A stretch of DNA of 64,000 nt from JABFSA01 sp963827515 (GTDB lineage Bacteria > Acidobacteriota > Vicinamibacteria > Vicinamibacterales > UBA2999), in NCBI GenBank assembly GCA_963827515.1, contig CAWHBF010000006.1, forward strand, positions 1 through 64,000. Reading direction: 5' to 3'. Below, piece after piece: positions 28,618 through 37,548 of the stretch (position 1 is the stretch's first letter; each line of letters starts with the position of its first letter). Below the pieces are notes generated by a model. The model did no database searches. It worked only from the letters and a program-made list of their open reading frames with translations, and was not told the origin of the DNA. Both the position numbers and the translations under genes were made by a program.

Positions 28618-28645
28618 GGTCCGGCTGAAGCCGGACACTACGTAC
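28618..28645. repeat. GGCTGAAGCC hairpin element
   Basis: TCCGGCT and AGCCGGA (28620-28626, 28629-28635) form a tight hairpin with a GA loop, followed by CACTACGTAC and ACAGGAAAGCGC. The same flank follows the element at 40906-40966, so it is one half of that larger inverted repeat. From 28646 to 28774 I see no gene or further repeat. Confidence 0.7.
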
Positions 28646-28774
28646 AACAGGAAAGCGCTCTAGGAGTTCAGTGGCCAGACCGCGATAGGACCGCCGGATG
28701 AGCGCGAGAGGAATCGCGCGCTGCGACCGGATCCGCGCGCGGAGATCCTGCGGCGCTCATCGGTCACCGCCAAC

Positions 28775-29818
28775 TCATACGTCCCTGAGACGCGGAATGA
28801 GCCGCACGGTGTTATCACGCTCGATCGCACGCAGATCGCGCTCGCTGAACAGTTTCAGCGAGCGGAGGGCGTCGGCCGTGGCCCGGATGGTCCCGCCGGG
28901 AGGGAAGTCGGTTCCGAACAGGACGTGATCCGACTTCACCAACTCCAGCAGCGACACCAGTGCGCCCCGGTTGGTGGCTCCCGCGGTGTCGTAGTAGAAG
29001 CGGCGAGCCTGCTCCAGAAAGCCGTTTGGCATGCGGTCCCTGGCGCTGCGGGAGGCCTCGTCGATGCGCCCGGCCAGAAACGGCAACGACCCGCCCGCGT
29101 GCGACCAGATGAAACGAATATTCGGGAACATCGCGGCATCGCCGCTGAAGGAGACACCCACGATGGCGCGTGACGTGTCCGTGCCGTACTCCATGCTGCC
29201 AGGCGCCACGCCATACGTGAGATTCCGGCAGCAATTGGCGGCCGTCGGGTGCACGTGGACGACAGCGTTGCGCCGGTTGAGTTCGGCCATGACGGGACGG
29301 AAGGCCGCGTTGCCCAGCCATGTGTTCTCGTCGTAGCTCGTCATCAGCCCGATGCCGTCGACCTTGAGCGTGTCGTAGGCGTACTCGATTTCGGCCAGGG
29401 TGGCGTCTACGTCGGGCAGCGGCACGGCGGCGAACAGGCCGAATCGGGTTGGATACGTCTGCACGAGCTTCGCCCCGTACTCGTTGCAGGCGCGGGCCAG
29501 ACGGCGCGTCGCCGCCGGATCGCCGAAGTACAGGCCCGGGTTGGTGATCGAAATCATCGCGGAGGCGGCGTCGCCCCGGTCCATGTCCTCGATCGACTGT
29601 TCAGGCGTCCACTTCGGGTTCGCCGGATTCAGCAGCGGCCGCCCCGAGACCTCGGCAATCCAGGCCGGCGGAGAAAAATGATGATGGACGTCGATGCGGT
29701 TGGCTCTGGCTGAGGTCGCTTGTGCCAGGGGCGCCGGATCGCCGGCGTTGGTCGTCGCCGCCAGCCCCAGCGACGCGAGCGCTGTGGCCAGAAAACTTCG
29801 TCGGTCGAGATCGGTCAT
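28775..29818 (-). CDS. Tat-type amidohydrolase (ACMSD-like)
   Basis: A 347-aa complete paralogue of the enzyme at 27376, convergent to it. N-terminus TDLDRRSFLATALASLGLAA is a twin-arginine signal. Metal ligands: RIDVHHHFSPP, VVHVHPTAANCC, FIWSHAGGSLPF, VLFGTDFPPGG. Shared substrate-pocket blocks with the paralogue: RFGLFAAVPLPDVDATLAEI, GLMTSYDENTWLGN, RRFYYDTAGATNRGAL. The two paralogues probably act on related compounds or successive steps. The downstream hairpins at 28453-28645 separate the convergent genes. The start codon faces the monooxygenase gene divergently. Confidence 0.9.
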   Translation of the reverse strand: MTDLDRRSFLATALASLGLAATTNAGDPAPLAQATSARANRIDVHHHFSPPAWIAEVSGRPLLNPANPKWTPEQSIEDMDRGDAASAMISITNPGLYFGDPAATRRLARACNEYGAKLVQTYPTRFGLFAAVPLPDVDATLAEIEYAYDTLKVDGIGLMTSYDENTWLGNAAFRPVMAELNRRNAVVHVHPTAANCCRNLTYGVAPGSMEYGTDTSRAIVGVSFSGDAAMFPNIRFIWSHAGGSLPFLAGRIDEASRSARDRMPNGFLEQARRFYYDTAGATNRGALVSLLELVKSDHVLFGTDFPPGGTIRATADALRSLKLFSERDLRAIERDNTVRLIPRLRDV

Positions 29819-29968
29819 GCATCACCTCACCGCGGCGAAAGGCCGAGACCGGGAACTGGCTGGAGTATAAGGGGGTTTCAGCGAGCGGCGGCTGTCGGCA
29901 ACTGCGACAGGCCCGGCGACATCGCGAATGAACCTGAAAGGGCCGCGACCCGACGCGGAGGACGACTG

Positions 29969-31147
29969 TTGGCGCATAGAATCCCCCTCTTGATTGTCGG
30001 TGGCGGCATCGGAGGCCTGGCCGCGGCGCTCGCCGTGTCCCGGGCCGGCTATACCGCGCACGTGATCGAAAGGACCGAAGCGTTCGCCGAGCTGGGGGCC
30101 GGACTTCAACTCGCCCCGAACGCGACGCGCGTTCTGGATCGCTTGGGCCTTCTGGACGAGATCAGGCATCACGCCATGTTTCCCAAGAGGCTCGTCATGG
30201 GGGACGCCCTTTCGGGCGAATTGATTACGGCCGTCGATCTGGGCCGGACATTCCTCGATCATTTCGGATACCCCTACCTGGTGATGCACCGCGGAGATCT
30301 GCTGGGCGCCGAGCTGAACGCGTGCAGGAACAGTCCGCGGATTGTCCTGGAGAGCAACAAGGAAGCGGTCCGGATTGAGGACCTCGGCGACGGTGTGCGG
30401 GTTGAGTTCCTGGATGGCTCATCCTACGAGTGTGATGCGTTGATAGGAGCCGACGGACTCCATTCCTTGGTACGCAGGACCATCGCCGACGACGGGGATC
30501 CCATATGCGCGCAATTCGTCGCATACCGTGGAACCGTTCCGATGGAGGAAGTCCCCAACGACGCCGACCTGGACAGCATGACGATTTGGGTGGGGCCCGA
30601 TCTGCATTTCGTCCAGTATTGCATCCGCCCCGGAGAGCTGTTCAACCAGGTGGCGGTGTTCAGGAGCTACAAGTACAAGCCGGACTCCGATGATTGGGGA
30701 ACCCCCGAGGAACTGGATGAGCATTTCGGCAAGACGTGTCCACGCGTCCGTCACGGGATTGCCAAGTTGCGGCGCGGCCGGCGGTGGCCCATGTTCGACC
30801 GACTGCCCATATCGAACTGGACGCGCAACCGTATCACCCTGCTCGGGGACGCCGCCCATCCGATGCTTCAGTACATCGCGCAGGGAGCCTGCCAGGCGCT
30901 GGAGGATGCGATCTGTCTCGGAGACAAGATGGCAGAACACGCCGGCGACGTGGCGGGGGCGTTTCGCGGCTATCAGGAAGCCCGGATACCCAGGACGTCG
31001 CGAGTCCAGGAGGCGGCCCGATTCTTCGGAGACGTGAAACACATTCACGGTGTCGGCGTGCCGCTCCGAAACGCACTCCTGGCCAGGCGTGCGAGCGACG
31101 ATTTCGACTATTTCGATTGGCTCTATGGCTTCACGGGATGCCTCTGA
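29969..31147 (+). CDS. FAD-dependent aromatic monooxygenase (salicylate/3-hydroxybenzoate hydroxylase family)
   Basis: A TTG start at 29969 is preferred: GGAGGA lies 6 bases upstream and the dinucleotide fold follows at once (LLIVGGGIGGLAAALAVSRA). Other flavin signatures are ALIGADGLHSLVRR (DG motif) and LLGDAAHPMLQYIAQGACQA (GD motif). About 392 aa, normal for the class. Such enzymes hydroxylate, often decarboxylatively, hydroxybenzoates using NAD(P)H and O2, giving catechols or gentisate. No signal peptide, so cytosolic. It is divergent from the amidohydrolase at 28775 and heads the P-Q pair 120 bases downstream. Substrate not determinable. Confidence 0.85.
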   Translation: MAHRIPLLIVGGGIGGLAAALAVSRAGYTAHVIERTEAFAELGAGLQLAPNATRVLDRLGLLDEIRHHAMFPKRLVMGDALSGELITAVDLGRTFLDHFGYPYLVMHRGDLLGAELNACRNSPRIVLESNKEAVRIEDLGDGVRVEFLDGSSYECDALIGADGLHSLVRRTIADDGDPICAQFVAYRGTVPMEEVPNDADLDSMTIWVGPDLHFVQYCIRPGELFNQVAVFRSYKYKPDSDDWGTPEELDEHFGKTCPRVRHGIAKLRRGRRWPMFDRLPISNWTRNRITLLGDAAHPMLQYIAQGACQALEDAICLGDKMAEHAGDVAGAFRGYQEARIPRTSRVQEAARFFGDVKHIHGVGVPLRNALLARRASDDFDYFDWLYGFTGCL

Positions 31148-31269
31148 TGAGGGAGGATCTGCGGACCGCTCGAGCAATACGCTGATCGCCTGCCGCGGTT
31201 GGACCGGTCAGGTGGGAGGGTCCTGAAGTAGAATGCCGCCGTAGTGCCGTCCAGATCGATGGGGTAGAG

Positions 31270-32089
31270 ATGCGGGCACTTTGCGCGGCCGTCGCGGCCT
31301 TCACGGCTCTGCTGGTCACCGGATCGGCCGGCGCCCAGTGGCTGAACCAGCCCTCCCCCGGCACGCCCCGCCTGCCCGACGGCAAGCCGAATCTCTCGGC
31401 GCCGGTTGCGCGAACCGCGGACGGCCATCCGGACCTTTCAGGGATCTGGAGCGCCGGGACCCTCGACTACTACATGGATCTCGCCACCGGCCTGAAGCCT
31501 GGGGAGGTGCAGCTCACCCCATGGGCGGCCGCCGTGCGAAAGCAGCGCATGGACCGTGACCACGTGGACGATCCGTACGCGTACCTGTCTCCCGCTCGGT
31601 GTGCCGCGGATCAACTTCCGCAGCGAAATGAAGATCGTGCAGACGCCGACAATCACCCTCCTCCTGTACGAAACCTACGTCGGCATGATGTTCCGGCAGG
31701 TGTTCACCGACGGGCGGCCGTTGCCCGAAGCGAGCGAGAGCGCGCCGACATGGCTGGGATACTCGGTGGGCCGATGGGACGGCGACACCTTCGTGGTGGA
31801 GACGACAGGGTTGCGCGACGGCGGCTGGCTCAGCACGCGGGAAGCCTACCCGCACAGCGACGCCCTGCACGTCACGGAGCGACTACAGCGGCGGGACTTC
31901 GGCCACCTAGACCTGACAGTCACCATTCGCGACCCGAAAGCCTACGTCCGGCCCTGGACGAACACCATCGCGATGACGCTCAGGCCCGACACCGAACTGC
32001 TCGAAGCCTTCTGTGACAACCAGTTGGCGATTCTCCAACACTTCCGCAACGACCCTCCGCCACCGGAACCGCCGAGCCCCGGCAATTGA
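31270..32089 (+). CDS. Secreted protein of family P, one frame break
   Basis: Signal peptide ALCAAVAAFTALLVTGSAGA, then QWLNQPSPGTPRLPDGKPNL, SAPVARTADGHPDLSGIWSA and LTPWAAAVRKQRMDRDHVDD. Near 31593 the frame breaks and the other frame continues LGVPRINFRSEMKIVQTP, YETYVGMMFRQVFTDGRPLP, WLGYSVGRWDGDTFVVET, VTIRDPKAYVRPWTNT, LLEAFCDNQ. About 270 aa after repair. It is the same subtype as the copy at 61785, with the TADG-x-PDLSG-x-W motif. It is followed 11 bases later by a Q gene, the recurring P-Q order. Confidence 0.82.
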
Positions 32090-32100
32090 GGAGACCGCCG

Positions 32101-32496
32101 ATGAGAATCAGGTTCACCTTCGCGGTCATCACCGTCTGGATGCTCTCGACGCCGACGCCCACAGACGGCCATCATTCGGCCTCGGCGGAATTCGACGCGA
32201 CCAAGCGCATCACGATCACGGGTGCGGTCAGCAAGATCGACTGGCTGAATCCGCACACGATCTTCCACATGGAGGTTCCCGGGACCGGCGGCGCCGTCGC
32301 AAGGTGGAGCTGGGAATTGCCCAGTCCAAACCAGTTGATGCGAGCGGGATGGACGCGAACCTCGATGAAGCTGGCGGAGACGGTCACGGTGGAAGGAATC
32401 CACGCCCGAGACGGCAGCAATCACGGGATGGCCATGTCGGTCACCCTGGCCAGCTCTGGAAAGAGGCTGTTCGCGGGGCAGGCCGACGCCCAGTAG
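32101..32496 (+). CDS. Secreted HHS-motif protein, family Q (DUF6152-like)
   Basis: A 131-aa protein. GAGGAGA precedes the ATG at 32101. The signal ends at DGHHSASAEFDATK; the core reads RITITGAVSKIDWLNPHTIF, WSWELPSPNQLMRAGWTRTS and GIHARDGSNHGMAMSVTLAS. Compared with the copy at 26116 this one carries the fuller W-x-NPH and P-x-xL-x-RAGW motifs shared with 52834 and 62609. It is paired with the P gene just upstream. Confidence 0.85.
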   Translation: MRIRFTFAVITVWMLSTPTPTDGHHSASAEFDATKRITITGAVSKIDWLNPHTIFHMEVPGTGGAVARWSWELPSPNQLMRAGWTRTSMKLAETVTVEGIHARDGSNHGMAMSVTLASSGKRLFAGQADAQ

Positions 32497-32588
32497 ATCC
32501 CGCCGTTTCGGCTGAGGGAAAGCCCAGGGGTTCTGTTGACATCCCGGCGGGCCCAGTGTCTTCCTAGACGTTCTCCCGAGCGTGCCGC

Positions 32589-34112
32589 CTACTCGAGTAC
32601 CCAGGTGGCGAAATAGAACCCAAGTGTGGCGATCAGAGGAATGCTCACGAGCGCGAGAATGCTTCCGCCTTTGACCATGCTGCCGATGCGGACGTAGCCG
32701 CTGGCAAAGACGATGGCGCTCGGCGGGGTGCCCACGGGCAGGGCGAAGTCCATATTGGCGGCAATGGCGGCCGTGACGAGCAGCGCCGCCGGGTTGATTC
32801 CGGCCGCCGGCGCAACGACGGGTATCAGGGCGCCGACCATGCCGATGATGGCGATGTTCGATACAAGGCTGCCGACGATCACGGTAAACGCGATCACGCC
32901 GAGCACGAACAGGAACTGACCGCCGGACGTTGCGACCGACGACATCACCTGCCCGAAGAATCCACCCAGTCCGAGTGTCTCGCTCGCGAGGGTGTTGCCG
33001 AGCGCCAGCGCGGCCGCGATGAGAAACAGCCCGCCCCACTCCACGGCCTTCACCGCTTCGCCCCACGTCAGCACGAACGTCCGACTCTTCCAGTCAACTG
33101 GGATGAGAAAGAGCGACGTGGCCATCAGCGAGGCGGTCACGGCCCAGTCGAGGTGGCTCGAGGTCCAGGCGCTGATCGGATTCCGCCGGCCGCCGGGGAG
33201 CACCAGCGACAGCGCGTCGGGAAGAATCCACAGGAGCATCGCCACGACGAACACGAGACCCGAGATCACCTCGCCGCGGCTCATCGCGCCAAGTTTTCGC
33301 ACTTCGTCGCCGAGCGCCGCCGCGCTGGACCCGAGGTCCGGCATCTCCGGCCGGGTCACGTACCGCAGCACCACGAACATCGCGGCCAGCATGATGGCGA
33401 ACACCGGCAGGGAGATCACCACCCACTCGAGGAATCCGATGCGAAACCCCATCGACTGGGCGATACCGATGGCAATCAGATTCGTCGGCGCCGCTACGGG
33501 CGTAACGACCCCCATGTTCGAGCCCCAGGCGATCGCGAGGAACAGCGCCTCGGCGTAGCGGCTGCCTTGCGCGAACCCCAGCGTCTTGACGAGACCGGTT
33601 GCGATCGACACAAAGATCAGCGTCGTCACGACATGCGACAAGACGGAGCTCATCAGCGCCGAGGCGAGCCCGAAGGCGACGAGCAGCCGCCAGGGGTTTC
33701 CACCGACGAATCGAGACGACGCCATGCGGTACGCGACGCGGCGGGTGAGGCCGTGTACGTGCATCGCGTGGGCGATGATCTCGGCGGCCAGCAGAAAGAT
33801 GCACACCCAGTTGGCCCACGGGCTGAAGGCCGCCTCGACGGTAAGGACGCCGCAGAGCACGAGCATGGCCATGGCGGCCAGCGATGTCGCGGGGATCGGG
33901 ATCGCTTCCGATACCCACCATGTGACCGTCCAGAGAAAGATCCCGAGGGTGCGCATTCCCACGGGAGTCACCTCCTGCAGGGGAGGGACGATCAGGGCGA
34001 GGAGAAACAGAAGCGGCCCGAGCCACAGCCCGACGAGCTGCTTCCGTTTCTCGAACTGAACTTCGGCCTCTGACAGTCTCGGAGCGATTTCCGACAGGCC
34101 TTGCCAGCTCAT
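32589..34112 (-). CDS. DASS (SLC13)-family anion:Na+ symporter
   Basis: A 507-aa integral membrane protein with about 11-12 hydrophobic helices. Family hairpins are visible: the first substrate/Na+ motif region WGSNMGVVTPVAAPTNLIA and the second ANMDFALPVGTPPSAIVFAS, plus the WWVSEAIPIPATSLAAM segment. DASS carriers import C4-dicarboxylates and other organic acids or sulfate. The ATG (34110-34112) overlaps the stop of the upstream decarboxylase gene by one base (TGATG), so an aromatic or dicarboxylic acid related to that enzyme is the likely substrate (inference). Its 3' end is duplicated at 28526. Confidence 0.9.
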   Translation of the reverse strand: MSWQGLSEIAPRLSEAEVQFEKRKQLVGLWLGPLLFLLALIVPPLQEVTPVGMRTLGIFLWTVTWWVSEAIPIPATSLAAMAMLVLCGVLTVEAAFSPWANWVCIFLLAAEIIAHAMHVHGLTRRVAYRMASSRFVGGNPWRLLVAFGLASALMSSVLSHVVTTLIFVSIATGLVKTLGFAQGSRYAEALFLAIAWGSNMGVVTPVAAPTNLIAIGIAQSMGFRIGFLEWVVISLPVFAIMLAAMFVVLRYVTRPEMPDLGSSAAALGDEVRKLGAMSRGEVISGLVFVVAMLLWILPDALSLVLPGGRRNPISAWTSSHLDWAVTASLMATSLFLIPVDWKSRTFVLTWGEAVKAVEWGGLFLIAAALALGNTLASETLGLGGFFGQVMSSVATSGGQFLFVLGVIAFTVIVGSLVSNIAIIGMVGALIPVVAPAAGINPAALLVTAAIAANMDFALPVGTPPSAIVFASGYVRIGSMVKGGSILALVSIPLIATLGFYFATWVLE

Positions 34113-35113
34113 CAGCGAGACGCGGTGGTGCTTCCCTTCAGCTTGAACAAGTTCAGCGCGTTCGTGCGGCCCATCTTGCGGCGGTCGCGCTCCGAGATGT
34201 GGAGGTTGTCGAACCAGGTCGCCGCCTCAGCCGTCTTCTCGAAGGGATAGTCGACCGAGAACATGATGCGGTCCGAGCCGACCTCCATCATCGCGTCGAT
34301 GAGCGACGGGGTGCGGAAGTTGCCGCTGACCGTCAGATAGAAGTTGTCGCCGAGGTAGTCGGCCATCTTGCGCTTGGCCGGGATGTTTCTCGGCGTCTGG
34401 GCGATCCGGTGATCGATGCGCCAGATCATGAACGGCAAGCCTTCACCCAGGTGACCGAGCACGACGTTGAGCTTCGGGTGGCGGTCGAACAACCCGCTGG
34501 CCATCAGGCGCAGGGCGTGAATCGCCGTTTCAACACCGAAGGCCCAGGCCGAGCCCATGAACCAGGGGTGGCCCTCGAGCACGGGCTCACGACTGAGCAG
34601 CGGATCGCGTGGGTGCAGGTACAACGGGTAGTCGAACTGTTCCAAGACTCCCCAGAACGCTTCGTAGCGAGGATCGTCCAGATACACGACGTTCTCCAGC
34701 GTACCCACCTGCGAGAAGCCGTTGACCATCGTGCCCAAGAAGCCCAGGTCCTTGATGCAGCGCGTGAGCTCGGTGATCGCCATGTCGGGGTCCTGCATCG
34801 GGACCGCGGCAAAGCCCGAAAAGCGATCCGGGTGTTTGGCGACGAACTCCGCGACGGTGTCGTTCGCCTTGCGCGCGACCTCCGCCGCCTGCTTCGCATC
34901 GGCGATACCCTGCACCGCCGGATTGTGCAGGCCCAGGATGACCCGCTCGATGCCGTGCTCGTCCATTTCCGGCAGACGAAGTTCCTTGAGGTCCAGCAGG
35001 CGCCGCTTGATATCGGGCCATGCCGGAAACCAGCCGGTGTACTTGGCGTCGTGCGTGGCACTGATGGTGTCCGAGATGGCGAAGTGCTCTTCGAGCGCGA
35101 TCTTTCCTTGCAT
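34112..35113 (-). CDS. Gamma-resorcylate/2,3-dihydroxybenzoate decarboxylase-like amidohydrolase
   Basis: A 333-aa cytosolic amidohydrolase-2 enzyme, very close in pattern to gamma-resorcylate (2,6-dihydroxybenzoate) decarboxylase. The N-terminus is MQGKIALEEHFAIS with metal residues E8 and H10; further ligands are H167 (LYLHPRDPL), H221 (VVLGHLGEGLPFMIWRIDHR) and D288 (FSVDYPFEK). Family blocks LLDLKELRLPEMDEHGIE, ETAIHALRLMASGLFD, YLTVSGNFRTPSLIDAMMEV are intact. The family decarboxylates hydroxybenzoates reversibly without cofactor, using a divalent metal. It overlaps the transporter gene by one base and diverges from the second DASS gene. Exact substrate is inferred. Confidence 0.88.
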   Translation of the reverse strand: MQGKIALEEHFAISDTISATHDAKYTGWFPAWPDIKRRLLDLKELRLPEMDEHGIERVILGLHNPAVQGIADAKQAAEVARKANDTVAEFVAKHPDRFSGFAAVPMQDPDMAITELTRCIKDLGFLGTMVNGFSQVGTLENVVYLDDPRYEAFWGVLEQFDYPLYLHPRDPLLSREPVLEGHPWFMGSAWAFGVETAIHALRLMASGLFDRHPKLNVVLGHLGEGLPFMIWRIDHRIAQTPRNIPAKRKMADYLGDNFYLTVSGNFRTPSLIDAMMEVGSDRIMFSVDYPFEKTAEAATWFDNLHISERDRRKMGRTNALNLFKLKGSTTASR

Positions 35114-35242
35114 AGGTGGTCCAGATTCTATTCTGGATCCGGCTGTGTCGCGCTATCCTGTGGCCCGGCCAGCGACGTACGCCCGGAAGATACGGGGTGT
35201 GTCTCTCAAAGTCTTCGGTTGTCTTGACACGAGGAGTGTTGC

Positions 35243-36691
35243 ATGAACATGGCCCTCAAGTTCGCGTCCGGTCCGATGGCCTTTCTGGTGCTCTCCCTCC
35301 TTCCGTATGGAGGCGTCGCGGCGGAAGGACGAATGGCGCTGAGCGTCTTCGGCTGGATGGTCATGTGGTGGATGACGCAGCCTGTGCCCTGGGCCATTTC
35401 CTCCATGCTCCCGCTCGTGCTGTTCCCGGCGCTCAACGTCAAGAATCTCGAAGACACTGCGGCGTTGTATGGGCAAACGATCTTCTTCTTCATCTGGGGG
35501 ACCACGCTGGTTGGACACGCCATGGACCGGCACGGGCTGGCGAGGCGCTTTGCGCTGTGGTTCATGTCGCTGCGTGTGATCGCGGGGCGTTCGTATCGGA
35601 CGGTGTTCGGCCTGATGCTCGCGACGGCGCTGGTGTCCACGAACATTTCGGATGCGGCGGCCATCGCGATGATGATGCCGGTGGCAGCCTCATTGATTGC
35701 CTTCGTGCGGAGCGTCGATGGACAGACGCAGGGACGAACGAACTTCGGTTCCTTCTGCTCGCTGGGCGTCCTGTATGCAGCGGTCGCGGGCGGGACGGCG
35801 ACGATCGCCGGGATCCCGCACAACGCTCTGAGCGTGTCGCTGCTGGCGAAAACGACCGGGCGCGAGCTCGGCTTTTTTGAATGGATGGTGGCAGGCGTTC
35901 CGATAGCGATCTGTACGCTGCTGCTGCTCTACTTCGTCCTGAAATACTTCTTCGTGTTGGAGTTCAAGACGATTCCTGGCGGCCACGATTATCTGACGAA
36001 GGAACGCCAGGCGCTCGGACGCATCACACGGGGAGAGCGCGCCACCCTGTTCATCTTTGGTGTGATGGTGACGCTCTTCGTCCTGCCCAGCATCCTGGGG
36101 CTCGTTCTAGAACCCCAGCATGCCGTCGCCGCCTGGAGCCGCCGCGCCATCAGTTTGAACGTCGTGCCGACAATCGTACTGATTCTCATGTTGATCACGC
36201 CCGTCAATTGGAGGAAGGGCGAGTTCGTCCTCGGATGGAAGGATGCGATCTCCAACACCCCCTGGGACATCATGTTCCTCGTCGCGTCCGCGACTGGCGT
36301 CGTGGGCGTGCTCGTGGAGTACAAGTTCGTGGAGCTGGCCTCAGGGATGATCTCGAATCTCGGCCTCGGACCGTATTCGCTTCCGTTCGTGGCGGCGATG
36401 ATGGTGGGCCTGGGCACGAACTTCATGTCGGGCCTCGCGGCAACGGCGCTCTTCGGCGGCATTCTGATTCCGGCGGCGCAGCAGATCGGGTTCAACCCCG
36501 CGTCCATGGCCATGCTGGTGCCCAACCTCGCGGTTGGCTTTGCGTTGCCGTGGGCGGGCACCTCGACCGGGCTTGCCTTCGCGATCGGCAAGCTCGACGT
36601 CAAGGAGATGGCGAAGGTGGGGATCGTGGCGACGCTGGCGTACGCGGTGCTGGTGGCCGCCCTTCATATCCTGCTCTCTCCATTCGTGTGA
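35243..36691 (+). CDS. DASS (SLC13)-family anion:Na+ symporter, second copy
   Basis: A 482-aa membrane protein with GAGGAG 5-6 bases before the ATG. Helical hairpin motifs: SDAAAIAMMMPVAASLIAFV, GGTATIAGIPHNALSVSLL and AVGFALPWAGTSTGLAFAIG, with MTQPVPWAISSMLPLVLFP near the N-terminus. It is only distantly similar to the neighbour at 32589, so probably a different acid is moved. It is divergent from the decarboxylase-transporter operon and 37 bases upstream of the Class II aldolase, suggesting co-transcription with that enzyme. Confidence 0.9.
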   Translation: MNMALKFASGPMAFLVLSLLPYGGVAAEGRMALSVFGWMVMWWMTQPVPWAISSMLPLVLFPALNVKNLEDTAALYGQTIFFFIWGTTLVGHAMDRHGLARRFALWFMSLRVIAGRSYRTVFGLMLATALVSTNISDAAAIAMMMPVAASLIAFVRSVDGQTQGRTNFGSFCSLGVLYAAVAGGTATIAGIPHNALSVSLLAKTTGRELGFFEWMVAGVPIAICTLLLLYFVLKYFFVLEFKTIPGGHDYLTKERQALGRITRGERATLFIFGVMVTLFVLPSILGLVLEPQHAVAAWSRRAISLNVVPTIVLILMLITPVNWRKGEFVLGWKDAISNTPWDIMFLVASATGVVGVLVEYKFVELASGMISNLGLGPYSLPFVAAMMVGLGTNFMSGLAATALFGGILIPAAQQIGFNPASMAMLVPNLAVGFALPWAGTSTGLAFAIGKLDVKEMAKVGIVATLAYAVLVAALHILLSPFV

Positions 36692-36728
36692 CACGGCGTG
36701 ATCTCACAACGGCCGTCTGGAGGACTGA

Positions 36729-37478
36729 ATGCGTGAGCTCGACTCTCTTCTGAACGAACTCGTCATCGCGAATCGCATCCTTTCCAACGAGGACATCGTC
36801 GATGCGTATGGACACGTCAGTGTCCGCCATCCGGAGAATCCTTCCCGTTTCCTCCTGGCACGCTCGCTGTCGCCGGACCTGGTCGAGCGTGACGACATCA
36901 TGGAGTTCAATCTCGACGGCGAGGCCATCAACGATGACCGCACGCCGTACCACGAGCGGTTCATCCATAGTGCAATCTACGAAGCCAGGCCCGATGTGCA
37001 CGCGGTCGTACACGCGCATGCGGAGGACGTACTGCCCTTCAGCATCAGCGACACTCCGCTCAAGCCGGTCATTCACTCGGGGAGTTTCATCGGCGCGCAC
37101 GTGCCGGTCTGGGACATCGCGGACAATTTCGGCGATACGGATCTCTTGGTTCGAAATCAGGCCCATGGGCGCGATCTTGCCCGTAGCCTCGACGGGCACA
37201 ACGTGGCATTGATGCGGGGCCACGGATTCGCCGCGGCCGCACGGAGCCTGGCCGAAGTCGTCCGAACCTCCGTCTACCTTCCGCGTAATGCGCGCGCCCA
37301 GTTCGCAGCCATGCAGTTCGGCAGCTACAAGGCGCTGTCAGCGGGCGAAATTGCGTCGCGGGCGTCCTCGTACAAACCCGGACAGTTGTGGCGCGCGTGG
37401 GAGTACTGGGCGCACAAGGCGAAGTGCGGCCACCTCCTCGTGAAATGGCCTGGTCTGACGGCTGGGGATACGAAATAG
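36729..37478 (+). CDS. Class II aldolase-family decarboxylase (HCOMODA decarboxylase-like)
   Basis: A 249-aa cytosolic enzyme (no signal), GGAGGAC just before the ATG. Motifs: VDAYGHVSVRHPENPSRF, DDIMEFNLDGEAIND, zinc motif VVHAHAEDVLPFSI, LMRGHGFAAAARSL and the C-terminal WRAWEYWAHKAK. The best family match from memory is 2-hydroxy-3-carboxymuconic-semialdehyde (HCOMODA) decarboxylase, which removes CO2 after 3,4-cleavage of 2,3-dihydroxybenzoate. With the decarboxylase, monooxygenase and extradiol dioxygenase nearby this would fit a meta-cleavage route. The exported paralogue at 22332 shares the same core. Confidence 0.8.
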   Translation: MRELDSLLNELVIANRILSNEDIVDAYGHVSVRHPENPSRFLLARSLSPDLVERDDIMEFNLDGEAINDDRTPYHERFIHSAIYEARPDVHAVVHAHAEDVLPFSISDTPLKPVIHSGSFIGAHVPVWDIADNFGDTDLLVRNQAHGRDLARSLDGHNVALMRGHGFAAAARSLAEVVRTSVYLPRNARAQFAAMQFGSYKALSAGEIASRASSYKPGQLWRAWEYWAHKAKCGHLLVKWPGLTAGDTK

Positions 37479-37548
37479 GACTCACGACCGCGTCGGCCCG
37501 CCACTGATGCACCGCCGCGACTCACGCTTTCGTGAGACGACGTCGCTC

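Noticed and set aside
28646..28774. Short open frame after the GGCTGAAGCC element
   Set aside because: Arg-rich, no motif, overlaps the amidohydrolase end on the other strand; no support as a gene.
33153..34073. Plus-strand open frame opposite the DASS transporter
   Set aside because: Composition (Arg/Asp/His/Glu-rich, no motif) is that of an antisense shadow; the minus strand encodes a clear membrane transporter.
35881..36753. Plus-strand frame overlapping the second DASS gene
   Set aside because: Different frame of the same strand, charged and motif-free; the transporter frame is convincing throughout.
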